NCBI GenBank assembly: GCA_031277435.1
Contig: JAITMI010000284.1
Span: 1-6,068, forward strand
Origin: Pseudomonadales bacterium
Lineage (GTDB): Bacteria; Pseudomonadota; Gammaproteobacteria; Pseudomonadales; Pseudohongiellaceae
DNA length: 6,068 nt
Direction: 5' to 3'
Position 1 is the stretch's first letter, and each line of letters begins with the position of its first letter. This document shows positions 1-5,510 of the stretch, in pieces. The notes beneath the pieces are model-generated. The model saw only the letters and a list, made by a program, of their open reading frames with translations. It was not told the origin of the DNA and did no database searches. Both the position numbers and the translations under genes were made by a program.

Positions 1-2
1 AA

Positions 3-137
3 CTCATGGCGGAAGCGCCAGAATATGTCTTTCATTCACCTAACGATTGGCTTCAGCTTGATTCAGCGAGCTTCGATAAACAGCTTTTACTCATAGATCA
101 AAAATTTAGGGAACAAAACATATTCACCGGTGTCTAA
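3..137 (+). CDS. 3' end of an unidentified gene, C-terminus replaced by IS sequence
   Basis: This is an open frame entering from the left edge (first full codon at 3, stop TAA at 135-137); the true start lies outside the window. About 29 native residues are visible, with plausible coding composition (..APEYVFHSPNDW..). From codon 90 onward the frame reads into the IS630 element, which supplies 15 foreign residues before the stop. If the IS and one TA are removed, the frame runs from 89 to 1176 and gives seven native residues (TTLSRPL) and a TGA at 1197-1199, overlapping the ATG of the reductase gene. That reconstruction is the main reason to treat the frame as real. Only the extreme C-terminus is changed, so the protein may still work. 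I do not recognise the family, and 29 residues are too few to assign one. An internal ATG at 6 could make this a tiny ORF instead. Confidence 0.5.
   Translation, partial: LMAEAPEYVFHSPNDWLQLDSASFDKQLLLIDQKFREQNIFTGV
90..115 (+). repeat. Left terminal inverted repeat of the IS630 element
   Basis: It pairs with 1148-1173 at 19 of 26 positions. The first six bases (CTCATA) match exactly, then TCA, then AAT.TAGG and ACA blocks match. The TA at 88-89 immediately outside is the left copy of the target duplication. The stop codon of the interrupted upstream frame lies further inside the IS, at 135-137. Confidence 0.8.
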
Positions 138-143
138 CCTGAC

Positions 144-1172
144 ATGAAACGAGATGGCCGTACAGTATCACATGCCGCGCTGGAAGAAATGCGCCTGATC
201 GCCGCCGCGCGCATGAGCGAAGGTGAATCCCCCGCAGTCGTAGCCGCCTCCTTTGGATTTCATCGTGGCTGGGCGTACAAGGTACAAGCCAAGGTCCAGG
301 CGGAAGGTCAGCAGAGTTTGCTTTCCACCAAGGGGACAGGTCGGCCTCGCACGTTGACGCCAGCACAAGAACGGCAAGTATTTAGCTGGGTCAATGGAAA
401 AAATCCGCGTCAATATGGCTTCGATTTTGGTTTGTGGACGCGGCAAATTGTATGCGAGTTGATTGATAAGAAGTTCGGCGTATCGCTGAGTTTGGCGAGC
501 GTTGGCGCCTTGCTGGCCCGCGTGGGGCTGACGCCACAAAAGCCGTTACAACAAGCGTACCAGCGTGACCCGCAAGCCATAGAGCGATGGCAGCGTGAAA
601 CCTATCCAGCGATTGTACGGCAAGCCAAGCGGGAAAAAGCCGAGATTTACTTTTGGGATGAATCGGGTTTTCGTGCGGATGCGGTGCAAGGCAAAACCTG
701 GGGCAAGAAAGGCCAGACGCCAGTGGTAGCGGTACCAGGGCAGCGGCAAAGCATCAGCGCGGCCTCGGCGGTGAACAGCAAGGGAGGCTTTTGGTTTGCG
801 ACGTACAACGGTGGTTTGAATGGCGAGTTGTTCGTGAATTTGTTACGGCGGATGATGAAAGGCCGCCATCGGGCCGTCCATTTAGTATTGGATAATTTGC
901 CAGCTCACAAGACACGCGCGGTTCGTGACTATGTGGATAGCCTGAGCGGGAAACTGGCACTACATTTTCTGCCTGGGTATGCGCCAGAGCTAAACCCCGA
1001 TGAGTTGGTTTGGAGCTATGCGAAGCGTACGGGTGTCGCGCGTAGTCCACTGCGCAGTGGTGAAAAGTTGGCGGATCGTGTACATGCGCAATTGAGTGAT
1101 ATCAAGGCTCGTTGTGACTTGGTGCGCTCATTCTTTGGGCATCCGAGTGTCGCCTATATTACTGACTTATGA
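144..1172 (+). CDS. IS630-family transposase (DDE)
   Basis: This 342-residue protein would cut and join the ends of its own IS at TA dinucleotides. The N-terminal ~130 residues carry helix-turn-helix DNA-binding regions: residues 15-60, then a GRPRTLTPAQ linker at 66-75, and a second winged-helix-like region to about 130. The catalytic RNase H-like domain follows. Its first acidic residue is D172 in FWDESGF, the second D250 in LVLDNLPAHK, and the third E287 in the PGYAPELNPDELVW segment, a typical IS630 DD(~35)E arrangement. Length is normal and no frameshift or internal stop is present. The ATG at 144 lies 54 bases inside the left end, with no clear Shine-Dalgarno sequence. The TGA at 1170-1172 lies in the right inverted repeat and overlaps an ATG at 1169 in the frame of the next gene. 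Confidence 0.93.
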   Translation: MKRDGRTVSHAALEEMRLIAAARMSEGESPAVVAASFGFHRGWAYKVQAKVQAEGQQSLLSTKGTGRPRTLTPAQERQVFSWVNGKNPRQYGFDFGLWTRQIVCELIDKKFGVSLSLASVGALLARVGLTPQKPLQQAYQRDPQAIERWQRETYPAIVRQAKREKAEIYFWDESGFRADAVQGKTWGKKGQTPVVAVPGQRQSISAASAVNSKGGFWFATYNGGLNGELFVNLLRRMMKGRHRAVHLVLDNLPAHKTRAVRDYVDSLSGKLALHFLPGYAPELNPDELVWSYAKRTGVARSPLRSGEKLADRVHAQLSDIKARCDLVRSFFGHPSVAYITDL

Positions 1173-1173
1173 G
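1148..1173 (-). repeat. Right terminal inverted repeat of the IS630 element
   Basis: This is the reverse-complement partner of 90-115. It contains the last codons and the stop of the transposase. The TA at 1174-1175 directly outside is the second copy of the target duplication. It also supplies an ATG (1169) in frame with the reductase gene. Confidence 0.8.
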
Positions 1174-1198
1174 TAACAACGTTGTCACGACCCCTTTG

Positions 1199-1759
1199 AT
1201 GCGTTCCACCATCTCACTCTTCGGCAGTTCAAGACGCAACGGCAATACCGGCAAGCTGATTGACGTGGTTGCATCCAACCTTGGCATCGAGGTTGTGGAC
1301 TTGTCCGGGAAGAACATTTCCGCGTTTGACTACGAACATAGAAACAGGAGCGACGACTTCGAGCCTCTCATGGAGCGGATATTAGGCTATGAACAGATCA
1401 TTCTGGCATCACCAGTTTATTGGTACGCGGCAAGCCCGCCAATGAAGATATTTCTGGACCGAATTTCAGATTATCTGGACTTACCCGACCTGCTGGAGAA
1501 GGGACGCAAACTACGTGGAAAGCGCGGTTACGTCGTTTGTACGTCCGTTTTCGATGAGGTTTCACCAACCTTCATCAGCGCCTTTCGTGAAACTTTCGAA
1601 TACTTGGGCATGACGTTTGGCGGCTTTCTTCATGTCAATTGCAAAGAAAATTTTAACGCAACCAACCACAAGAACGACATAGATGCATTCGTGGCACTCA
1701 TAAAAGAAGACGCCGGGCACCGCGAAGCTCGAAGTTTCTTCCTGACGGAACGCAGATGA
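1199..1759 (+). CDS. NAD(P)H-dependent FMN reductase-like / flavodoxin-fold protein
   Basis: The 186-residue protein has the flavodoxin-like fold of the NADPH-dependent FMN reductase / NAD(P)H oxidoreductase superfamily, and is probably a soluble FMN-binding reductase. Near the N-terminus a hydrophobic strand is followed by the FMN-phosphate loop GSSRRNGNTGKL (residues 9-20). In the middle is the segment LASPVYWYAASPPMKIFLDR (69-88), a hallmark of these enzymes that contacts the flavin. Electron acceptor and substrate are unknown. I chose the ATG at 1199 because the reconstructed upstream gene ends in a TGA overlapping it and because homology-like sequence begins there. An in-frame ATG at 1169, created by the IS end and overlapping the transposase stop, would add ten residues (MSNNVVTTPL). 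Neither start has a good Shine-Dalgarno sequence, so translation may depend on coupling. The TGA overlaps the start of the next gene (ATGA), which points to one transcript. Confidence 0.88.
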   Translation: MRSTISLFGSSRRNGNTGKLIDVVASNLGIEVVDLSGKNISAFDYEHRNRSDDFEPLMERILGYEQIILASPVYWYAASPPMKIFLDRISDYLDLPDLLEKGRKLRGKRGYVVCTSVFDEVSPTFISAFRETFEYLGMTFGGFLHVNCKENFNATNHKNDIDAFVALIKEDAGHREARSFFLTERR

Positions 1760-2163
1760 ACATCGAAACCCTCCTATACCATGCCGCCGTCGAACTCATA
1801 GAAAAGCGTTATCCGCAAGGCTGGGGCGGCGCCGCAACCGTCATGACGGCTTCCGGCGCGATTCTGACAAGCGTCGCACCCGACACGAAAAACGATGCCT
1901 TGGCGCTTTGCATGGAAGTGGGCGCGTATCTCGAAGCTCATAAACTGAACGACCCCGTCACGCACTCTCTTTGCATTTATCGTGATGATGAGACTTCCGA
2001 ATTCAAAGTTCTCTCTCCCTGTGGAATTTGCCGGGAACGCCTCGCACATTGGGGAGGCGCGGTGTTGGCCGCGGTGAGCAATCCGGAAAACCGGCTGGTA
2101 TTCAAGCCGATTCGTGAGTTGTTACCTTGCCATTGGGAAGCGGTAAACGGAAATAATCTATAA
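1756..2163 (+). CDS. Small cytidine/blasticidin-deaminase-like protein
   Basis: At 135 residues this matches the usual length of single-domain zinc-dependent cytidine deaminases. The zinc site is visible: C52-M53-E54 corresponds to the (H/C)-A-E motif, with the glutamate as proton shuttle, and P88-C89-G90-I91-C92 is the PCxxC motif. The fold is therefore of the cytidine deaminase superfamily. The substrate is uncertain, because the usual FxN nucleoside-binding strand of housekeeping Cdd is not evident (TASGAILTS at 31-39 takes its place). A role in blasticidin-type or other nucleoside deamination is equally possible. The ATG overlaps the TGA of the reductase gene by four bases, so the two are probably translated together; a weak GGA lies about ten bases upstream. 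An inverted repeat begins 26 bases after the stop. Confidence 0.82.
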   Translation: MNIETLLYHAAVELIEKRYPQGWGGAATVMTASGAILTSVAPDTKNDALALCMEVGAYLEAHKLNDPVTHSLCIYRDDETSEFKVLSPCGICRERLAHWGGAVLAAVSNPENRLVFKPIRELLPCHWEAVNGNNL

Positions 2164-2188
2164 ACAACGAGGCGCCTTTCTCTTTTCC

Positions 2189-2280
2189 GTCATTCCGCGC
2201 GTAGAGAAGCGAAGTCGCAGAATCCACCAACATCGCTAAACCCATCACCACATGGATTCCGCGACTTCGCACGGAATGAC
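2189..2280. repeat. Hairpin-forming inverted repeat, REP/MITE-like
   Basis: The left arm (2189-2226) and right arm (2253-2280) are inverted copies. Both start with GTCATTCCG at the outer edge, share GCGAAGTCGC, and end with GAATCCA next to a 26-base loop. The right arm matches at 26 of 28 positions, and the left arm carries about ten extra bases (near 2198-2208). There is no ORF inside and no T-run after the stem, so it is not a standard intrinsic terminator. Repeats with this kind of outer sequence are often dispersed in proteobacterial genomes; whether it is multicopy here cannot be seen from one window. It may also end or stabilise the upstream transcript. Confidence 0.75.
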
Positions 2281-2373
2281 AGCAGTTGTTCTAACCGGCC
2301 TTTCGAGATAACTTTATTAAAAATTAGTCAAATGCTCTCTAAATATTTTTTACCCATCCTACGGCACTCAACC

Positions 2374-2378
2374 AGGAG
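2374..2378 (+). promoter_or_regulatory. Shine-Dalgarno sequence of the VOC gene
   Basis: AGGAG stands six bases before the ATG at 2385 and fixes that start. Upstream, TTGTTC (2286-2291) and TAACTT (2309-2314) at 17-base spacing could be a weak promoter, but the -10 match is poor. Confidence 0.6.
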
Positions 2379-2384
2379 ACCACC

Positions 2385-2771
2385 ATGCTCGACCACATCG
2401 GCATCGCGGCGGCGGATTTTGAAAAATCCAGACATTTTTACGATGCCGCGTTGGCGGCCTTGAAGATTGTTCCGCTGATGGAACTGACGCCGGAACAAAC
2501 CGGCGGCTATCACGGCGTAGGCTATGGCGCGGCGGGCAAGTCTTTTTTCTGGCTCGGCAGCGGCGGGCCGCGCGGCGCGGGCATTCATGTAGCTTTTACC
2601 GCGGCCTCGCGCGCTGAGGTGGATGCGTTCCATAACGCGGCATTGGCGGCGGGTGGCAAAGACAATGGCGCGCCCGGCCTGCGCCCGCATTACCATCCAC
2701 ATTATTACGGCGCTTTTGTTTTTGACCCGGATGGCATCAATGTTGAGGCGGTGTGCCACTCGCCAAGCTGA
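2385..2771 (+). CDS. VOC-family (glyoxalase/dioxygenase fold) protein
   Basis: The 128-residue protein has the vicinal oxygen chelate fold of glyoxalase I, extradiol dioxygenases and fosfomycin-resistance proteins. It opens with the typical first strand MLDHIGIAAADFEKSRHFYD (1-20), and H4 is the first likely metal ligand. The second half starts with GIHVAFTA (66-73), where H68 is a likely ligand. It ends with GAFVFDPDGINVEAVCH (109-125), where E121 occupies the usual last ligand position. The metal site therefore looks intact; the substrate cannot be told. The PHYHPHYY stretch (101-108) is characteristic of a common bacterial subgroup annotated only as VOC or glyoxalase. A clear Shine-Dalgarno sequence supports the start. 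The gene stands alone on the + strand, and its stop lies 7 bases from the stop of the convergent acyltransferase gene, with no terminator between. Confidence 0.88.
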   Translation: MLDHIGIAAADFEKSRHFYDAALAALKIVPLMELTPEQTGGYHGVGYGAAGKSFFWLGSGGPRGAGIHVAFTAASRAEVDAFHNAALAAGGKDNGAPGLRPHYHPHYYGAFVFDPDGINVEAVCHSPS

Positions 2772-2778
2772 TTCGCCC

Positions 2779-3441
2779 TCAGTCGTCTCCGCGCCGGGTG
2801 ATGCAGGAACGCAGCAATTCTTGCAGGGAGTTTTTCATCTGGCGCATGAATTCTTCGGCGTCCGGCGTGTAGGGCAGCGGCTCGCCAATGACGACGTCGC
2901 AATTGAAGGGCACCAGCAAGGCTTCGTTCTTCGGTAGTGCGCGGCCCAGGCCGTGCAGCGCGATGGGCGTCACCGCCAAACCTTCGCGCGCCTTCAGCAG
3001 ATGATGTACGCCGCGTTTGAGTTCGCCGATTTGTTCGGGCGCGCCGCGTGAGCCTTCGGGGAAAACGATCAGAATATCGCCAGCGTCAAGCGCGCGGTAA
3101 CAGTCGTCAAACAGCGAATGCCGCGCGCTGGTGCGTTCACGTTTGAGCGGAATGATGCCGATCACATTCAGCGCGAACCACGCCAGCCAGCGCTTGGCGA
3201 GAAAATAATCCGCCGCCGCCACTGGCCGCAGGCGATGTAATTGACCGAGCGGATATAAACTCATCAAGACCAGCGTATCGAGATGGCTGTTGTGGTTGGC
3301 GGCGAGAATTGCCGGCCCGCGCTGGGGCAGGCGTTCACGATGAAAGACATTCAAGCCGAGACCAAACAGCACCAGCGGTTTGACGATCAGGCCAAAGAAT
3401 AGCAGCTTCAACACACGAGACAGGGGCGTCACTTCAATCAT
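2779..3441 (-). CDS. PlsC-type lysophospholipid (1-acylglycerol-3-phosphate) acyltransferase
   Basis: This 220-residue protein probably transfers an acyl chain to lysophosphatidic acid, making phosphatidic acid at the inner membrane. The acyltransferase motifs appear in order. NHNSHLD (49-55) is motif I, with the HX4D catalytic pair H50/D55. IPLKRER (97-103) is motif II-like. FPEGSRG (127-133) is motif III, which binds the glycerol phosphate. VTPIAL (157-162) is motif IV. A hydrophobic N-terminal stretch (about 12-32) should anchor it in the membrane. It is the last gene of the minus-strand operon and supplies substrate for the adjacent CDP-diacylglycerol synthase. The start is uncertain: ATG at 3441 lies 8 bases after the cdsA-like stop, while an in-frame TTG at 3453 overlaps that stop (TTGA) and adds four residues. 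Neither has a convincing Shine-Dalgarno sequence. The acceptor could be another lysophospholipid. Confidence 0.87.
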   Translation of the reverse strand: MIEVTPLSRVLKLLFFGLIVKPLVLFGLGLNVFHRERLPQRGPAILAANHNSHLDTLVLMSLYPLGQLHRLRPVAAADYFLAKRWLAWFALNVIGIIPLKRERTSARHSLFDDCYRALDAGDILIVFPEGSRGAPEQIGELKRGVHHLLKAREGLAVTPIALHGLGRALPKNEALLVPFNCDVVIGEPLPYTPDAEEFMRQMKNSLQELLRSCITRRGDD

Positions 3442-3449
3442 GGCGGGCG

Positions 3450-4382
3450 TCAATAGTGAAGATAACGCAGGTAATGGAAGAACAGCGGCGCGGTGTAGAT
3501 CAAGCTGTCAATGCGGTCAAGAATGCCGCCGTGGCCGGGGATGAGCGTGCCGCTGTCCTTGATGTGGAGATCGCGCTTCACCGAGGAAAGCACCACATCG
3601 CCGATGAAACCCGCCACCGCCATGAAGGCGCCAGCCACGAAACCTTCGGCGCGATCAAGCGGCGTCAACCAGGGCGCAACGAAGCCCGAGACTACCGTCA
3701 CGCTGAGCAAGCCGCCGATGAATCCTTCCCAGGTTTTTTTGGGGCTGACTTTGGGAATGATTTTATGCCGCCCCAAGAGCTTGCCCCATATATATTGGCA
3801 CACGTCGTTGAATTGCGTGATGAACAATAGAAAAAGCACCGGCCCGATATAACCCGCCTCTACGTTCTGTACTGGCAATACCAAAAGATACGCAATATGG
3901 CTGACGCAGAACACGCACAACATGACGCCCCAATGCACGGTGCCCAGCGCCTGAATGAAGCCTTGCGTTTCGCCGATCAGCACCGCGCGCATCGGCAATA
4001 GCAGAAACACGTAAACCGGAATGAATACGATGAACATGCCGTACCAGTCCGTAGCGATCCAATAATATTGGAACGCGATCGCCACATAAGCCCAGAACAA
4101 CACGCGGCGATCGGCTTGCCGCGTTGGCACGATGGAGAAAAATTCCTTCAGCGCGAGAAAGCTCAAGACGCCGAAAAATGTGATCGCTATCGTCTTGGAG
4201 GCCAATAGCATCACCAGCAGAATGCCAATCATCCACCACCAGGACTGAATCCGCTGGCGCAGCTCGGTGTAATCCTTGGCGGGGTTGCGATAGGCCAAGA
4301 GCAGCCGCGTGGCGCTGGCGATCACGAGCAGCGCAACGATGCCGTAGATCGCGTAGCGGGAATATAAAGGCACATCACTCAT
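3450..4382 (-). CDS. CdsA/YnbB-type phosphatidate cytidylyltransferase
   Basis: This 310-residue integral membrane protein should make CDP-diacylglycerol from phosphatidic acid and CTP. The C-terminal CdsA signature is complete: S266-x-V-K269-R270, K275-D276, then P282-G-H284-G-G, D289-R290 and D292. Upstream are the FND motif near D193 and SPKKTWEG (213-220), also typical of the family. About eight hydrophobic membrane segments are visible, for example around 10-30, 48-82, 95-130, 150-170 and 178-195. It is somewhat longer than housekeeping CdsA, and with its neighbours it fits the YnbB-like paralogue group, a family-level inference. The start ATG overlaps the end of the phosphatidyltransferase gene by 8 bases and has GGAG (4391-4394 on the complement) eight bases upstream. 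The housekeeping cdsA is likely elsewhere in the genome. Confidence 0.92.
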   Translation of the reverse strand: MSDVPLYSRYAIYGIVALLVIASATRLLLAYRNPAKDYTELRQRIQSWWWMIGILLVMLLASKTIAITFFGVLSFLALKEFFSIVPTRQADRRVLFWAYVAIAFQYYWIATDWYGMFIVFIPVYVFLLLPMRAVLIGETQGFIQALGTVHWGVMLCVFCVSHIAYLLVLPVQNVEAGYIGPVLFLLFITQFNDVCQYIWGKLLGRHKIIPKVSPKKTWEGFIGGLLSVTVVSGFVAPWLTPLDRAEGFVAGAFMAVAGFIGDVVLSSVKRDLHIKDSGTLIPGHGGILDRIDSLIYTAPLFFHYLRYLHY

Positions 4383-5043
4383 CGCCGCCGCTCCGCGCTG
4401 AAGGATCGTTCAAATAACGAAAGGCATCGCGCGTGCGCCGCGCCACGGTCAACAAGGAACCCGCCGCGATCAGCAGTAGCGCACACAAAAGCGCGTAGCC
4501 CGGCGTCGCGGTGAAGAACGATTCGAACGGGGTTACCAGCGCCGCGACAGTCATCAGCGCCATGCGCTGCTGTTTCGCCATCGGCCCGGTGAAGCGGGTG
4601 GGCGCGCCGCTGGCGCTCGCCAAGGTGCGCACATACGCGGTGAGCACCGCGAGCAAGGCCGCCAGCCAACCCAGATCCGCGCCCCAACTCACGAGAGGAA
4701 TCGCATAACCCGCCGCGACGAGAATCAAAGGGTCCGCGATACGATCTGGAATGTCGTTGAACAATTCGCCCGCCGGCGTGGATTTGCCGCCTTCAACGGC
4801 AACCATGCCGTCAAACAAATTGCACAGCAAACGGCATTGAATGAACAAGGCCGCCGCCCAGGCAAACCAAAAATAACCCTCACGCAACGCGAGCAACGAT
4901 AAGCCCGCCAAGAGCGCGAATACCACGCTGCCTATCGAAATCTGGTTGGGCGTGATGGCGCGGCGGCTCAGCCAGCGCGCAAAGCGCCGCGCCCACTCGC
5001 GTTCACGGACTTTTAAGGGACGGCGGTTTTCTACAGTTGTCAT
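4375..5043 (-). CDS. CDP-alcohol phosphatidyltransferase, YnbA-like
   Basis: This 222-residue membrane protein should displace CMP from a CDP-linked lipid with an alcohol, forming a phospholipid. The family motif is DxxDGxxAR..GxxxDxxxD. It is present in altered form at residues 75-100: N75-L-F-D78-G79-M-V-A82-V83, then G92-E-L-F-N96-D-I-P-D100. Two of the four usual aspartates are asparagine (75, 96) and the arginine is V83. From memory, E. coli YnbA has similar asparagines, so this may be a clade trait rather than inactivation. The TPNQIS segment (31-36) before the first helix and about six hydrophobic stretches fit the fold. It is the first gene of the three-gene minus-strand operon and overlaps the cytidylyltransferase gene by 8 bases. 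The ATG at 5043 is the first in the frame. The alcohol substrate is unknown. Confidence 0.87.
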   Translation of the reverse strand: MTTVENRRPLKVREREWARRFARWLSRRAITPNQISIGSVVFALLAGLSLLALREGYFWFAWAAALFIQCRLLCNLFDGMVAVEGGKSTPAGELFNDIPDRIADPLILVAAGYAIPLVSWGADLGWLAALLAVLTAYVRTLASASGAPTRFTGPMAKQQRMALMTVAALVTPFESFFTATPGYALLCALLLIAAGSLLTVARRTRDAFRYLNDPSARSGGDE

Positions 5044-5051
5044 AGCGCGCT

Positions 5052-5081
5052 ACTGTAGCCGCCCTGGGGCGCGCACTTCAA
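5052..5081 (-). promoter_or_regulatory. Possible promoter of the phospholipid operon
   Basis: On the minus strand TTGAAG (5076-5081) and TACAGT (5052-5057) are 18 bases apart, each matching four of six sigma-70 consensus positions. The -10 box ends only eight bases before the ATG at 5043, so transcription from it would give an almost leaderless mRNA. No strong Shine-Dalgarno sequence precedes that ATG. This is a weak prediction. Confidence 0.25.
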
Positions 5082-5123
5082 CTCTGTTTTGTATGGCGCG
5101 GCGCATATCGTTACCATTGACCC

Positions 5124-5450
5124 ATGAATACCATGACATACAAAGGCTATACCGCTCGCGTCGAGTATGACGAAAGAGACAACATATTCGTTGGCCGAAT
5201 TCTCGGCATCCGCAGCATCATCAGTTTTCATGGTGAAACGGTTGCTGAGCTAAGAGCGGAATTTGAGCACGCAATCAAAGACTACTTAGCCGACTGCAAA
5301 CAACAGGGCCAGCCTCGACCTTTTTCAAGATCGCTACAATCTGACTCTCACTGCACTTTGATTTGCGCATATGACTCTCTACGAAACCGGAAGGGTAATA
5401 GGAACATCACCAACTGGTGCTCCTCAAACAAGAGCTCGTGTGCACGTTGA
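5124..5450 (+). CDS. HicB-like antitoxin, orphan, 3' part out of frame
   Basis: Residues 4-67 match the HicB-type antitoxin N-terminal domain: YKGYTARVEYDERDNIFVGR, then the conserved ISFHGETVAELRAEFEHAIKDYL and a C-Q-G-Q-P-P end. In HicAB systems this protein binds and blocks the HicA mRNA interferase and represses its own operon. After about residue 67 the 108-residue reading frame becomes a serine-, cysteine- and asparagine-rich tail unlike the family. The +1 frame instead offers DRYNLTL (5329-5349), resembling the usual GRFNLRL strand after PFS, and then stops at 5359-5361. I infer a frameshift plus loss of the C-terminal DNA-binding part. No HicA-like ORF flanks it. The last 80 bases overlap another remnant in a different frame. 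The ATG at 5124 or 5133 could be the start; neither has a clear Shine-Dalgarno sequence. Confidence 0.65.
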   Translation: MNTMTYKGYTARVEYDERDNIFVGRILGIRSIISFHGETVAELRAEFEHAIKDYLADCKQQGQPRPFSRSLQSDSHCTLICAYDSLRNRKGNRNITNWCSSNKSSCAR

Positions 5451-5487
5451 TGACGGCGGAGCTATTCATGGGCATCCAGCAGGATAG
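5371..5487 (+). pseudogene. C-terminal remnant of a probable polymorphic toxin
   Basis: This is a 38-codon open stretch in the +1 frame relative to the HicB-like gene, ending in TAG at 5485-5487. It reads with glycine/arginine-rich coding texture (..GTSPTGAPQTRARVHVDD.., ending IHGHPAG), like the extreme C-terminal end of a secreted Rhs- or CDI-type toxin domain. There is no Shine-Dalgarno sequence at the ATG, and a TGA lies nine bases upstream, so it is probably the tail of a lost longer gene. It stops 23 bases before the next ATG, the spacing expected between a toxin and its immunity gene. I cannot name the toxin family; the assignment rests on composition and context. Confidence 0.35.
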
Positions 5488-5496
5488 TAATCATTC

Positions 5497-5504
5497 GGAG
5501 AGGG
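5497..5504 (+). promoter_or_regulatory. Shine-Dalgarno sequence of the AT-rich gene
   Basis: GGAGAGGG lies six bases before the ATG at 5511. It is one of the best ribosome binding sites in the window, and favours that ATG over the TTG at 5508. Confidence 0.6.
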
Positions 5505-5510
5505 TTATTG

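Larger units (their letters stand above)
90..1173 (+). mobile_element. Complete IS630-family insertion sequence (1084 bp)
   Basis: The element carries one transposase gene on the + strand. Its ends are imperfect terminal inverted repeats: the left end reads CTCATAGATCA inward from 90, and the right end reads CTCATAAGTCA inward from 1173 on the other strand. By hand alignment 19 of the first 26 positions match. A TA dinucleotide lies directly outside each end (88-89 and 1174-1175), as expected for IS630/Tc1-mariner elements, which insert at TA and duplicate it. The size is typical of the family. Both ends and the transposase frame are intact, so it may be active or recently inserted. It lies at the 3' end of an upstream gene and just before the reductase gene. 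The boundaries are read from the sequence; the family comes from the transposase. Confidence 0.87.

Noticed and set aside
131..144. TGTC...GACA partial palindrome before the transposase start
   Set aside because: The arms are only four bases each; this is expected by chance and is not the IS end.
168..1050. Minus-strand reading frames across the transposase
   Set aside because: They are antisense shadows of an intact, recognisable transposase.
2189..2280. Inverted repeat as an intrinsic terminator
   Set aside because: The loop is 26 bases and no T-run follows the stem, so it does not fit a rho-independent terminator.
2328..2902. Reading frames overlapping the VOC and acyltransferase genes in other frames
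   Set aside because: Their composition is arginine- and alanine-rich, typical of GC-rich shadows, and both real genes have clear motifs.
3456..3852. Overlapping + strand reading frames of 113-124 codons
   Set aside because: They lie opposite the CdsA signature region, show no family resemblance and have no ribosome site; they are shadows of the minus-strand gene.
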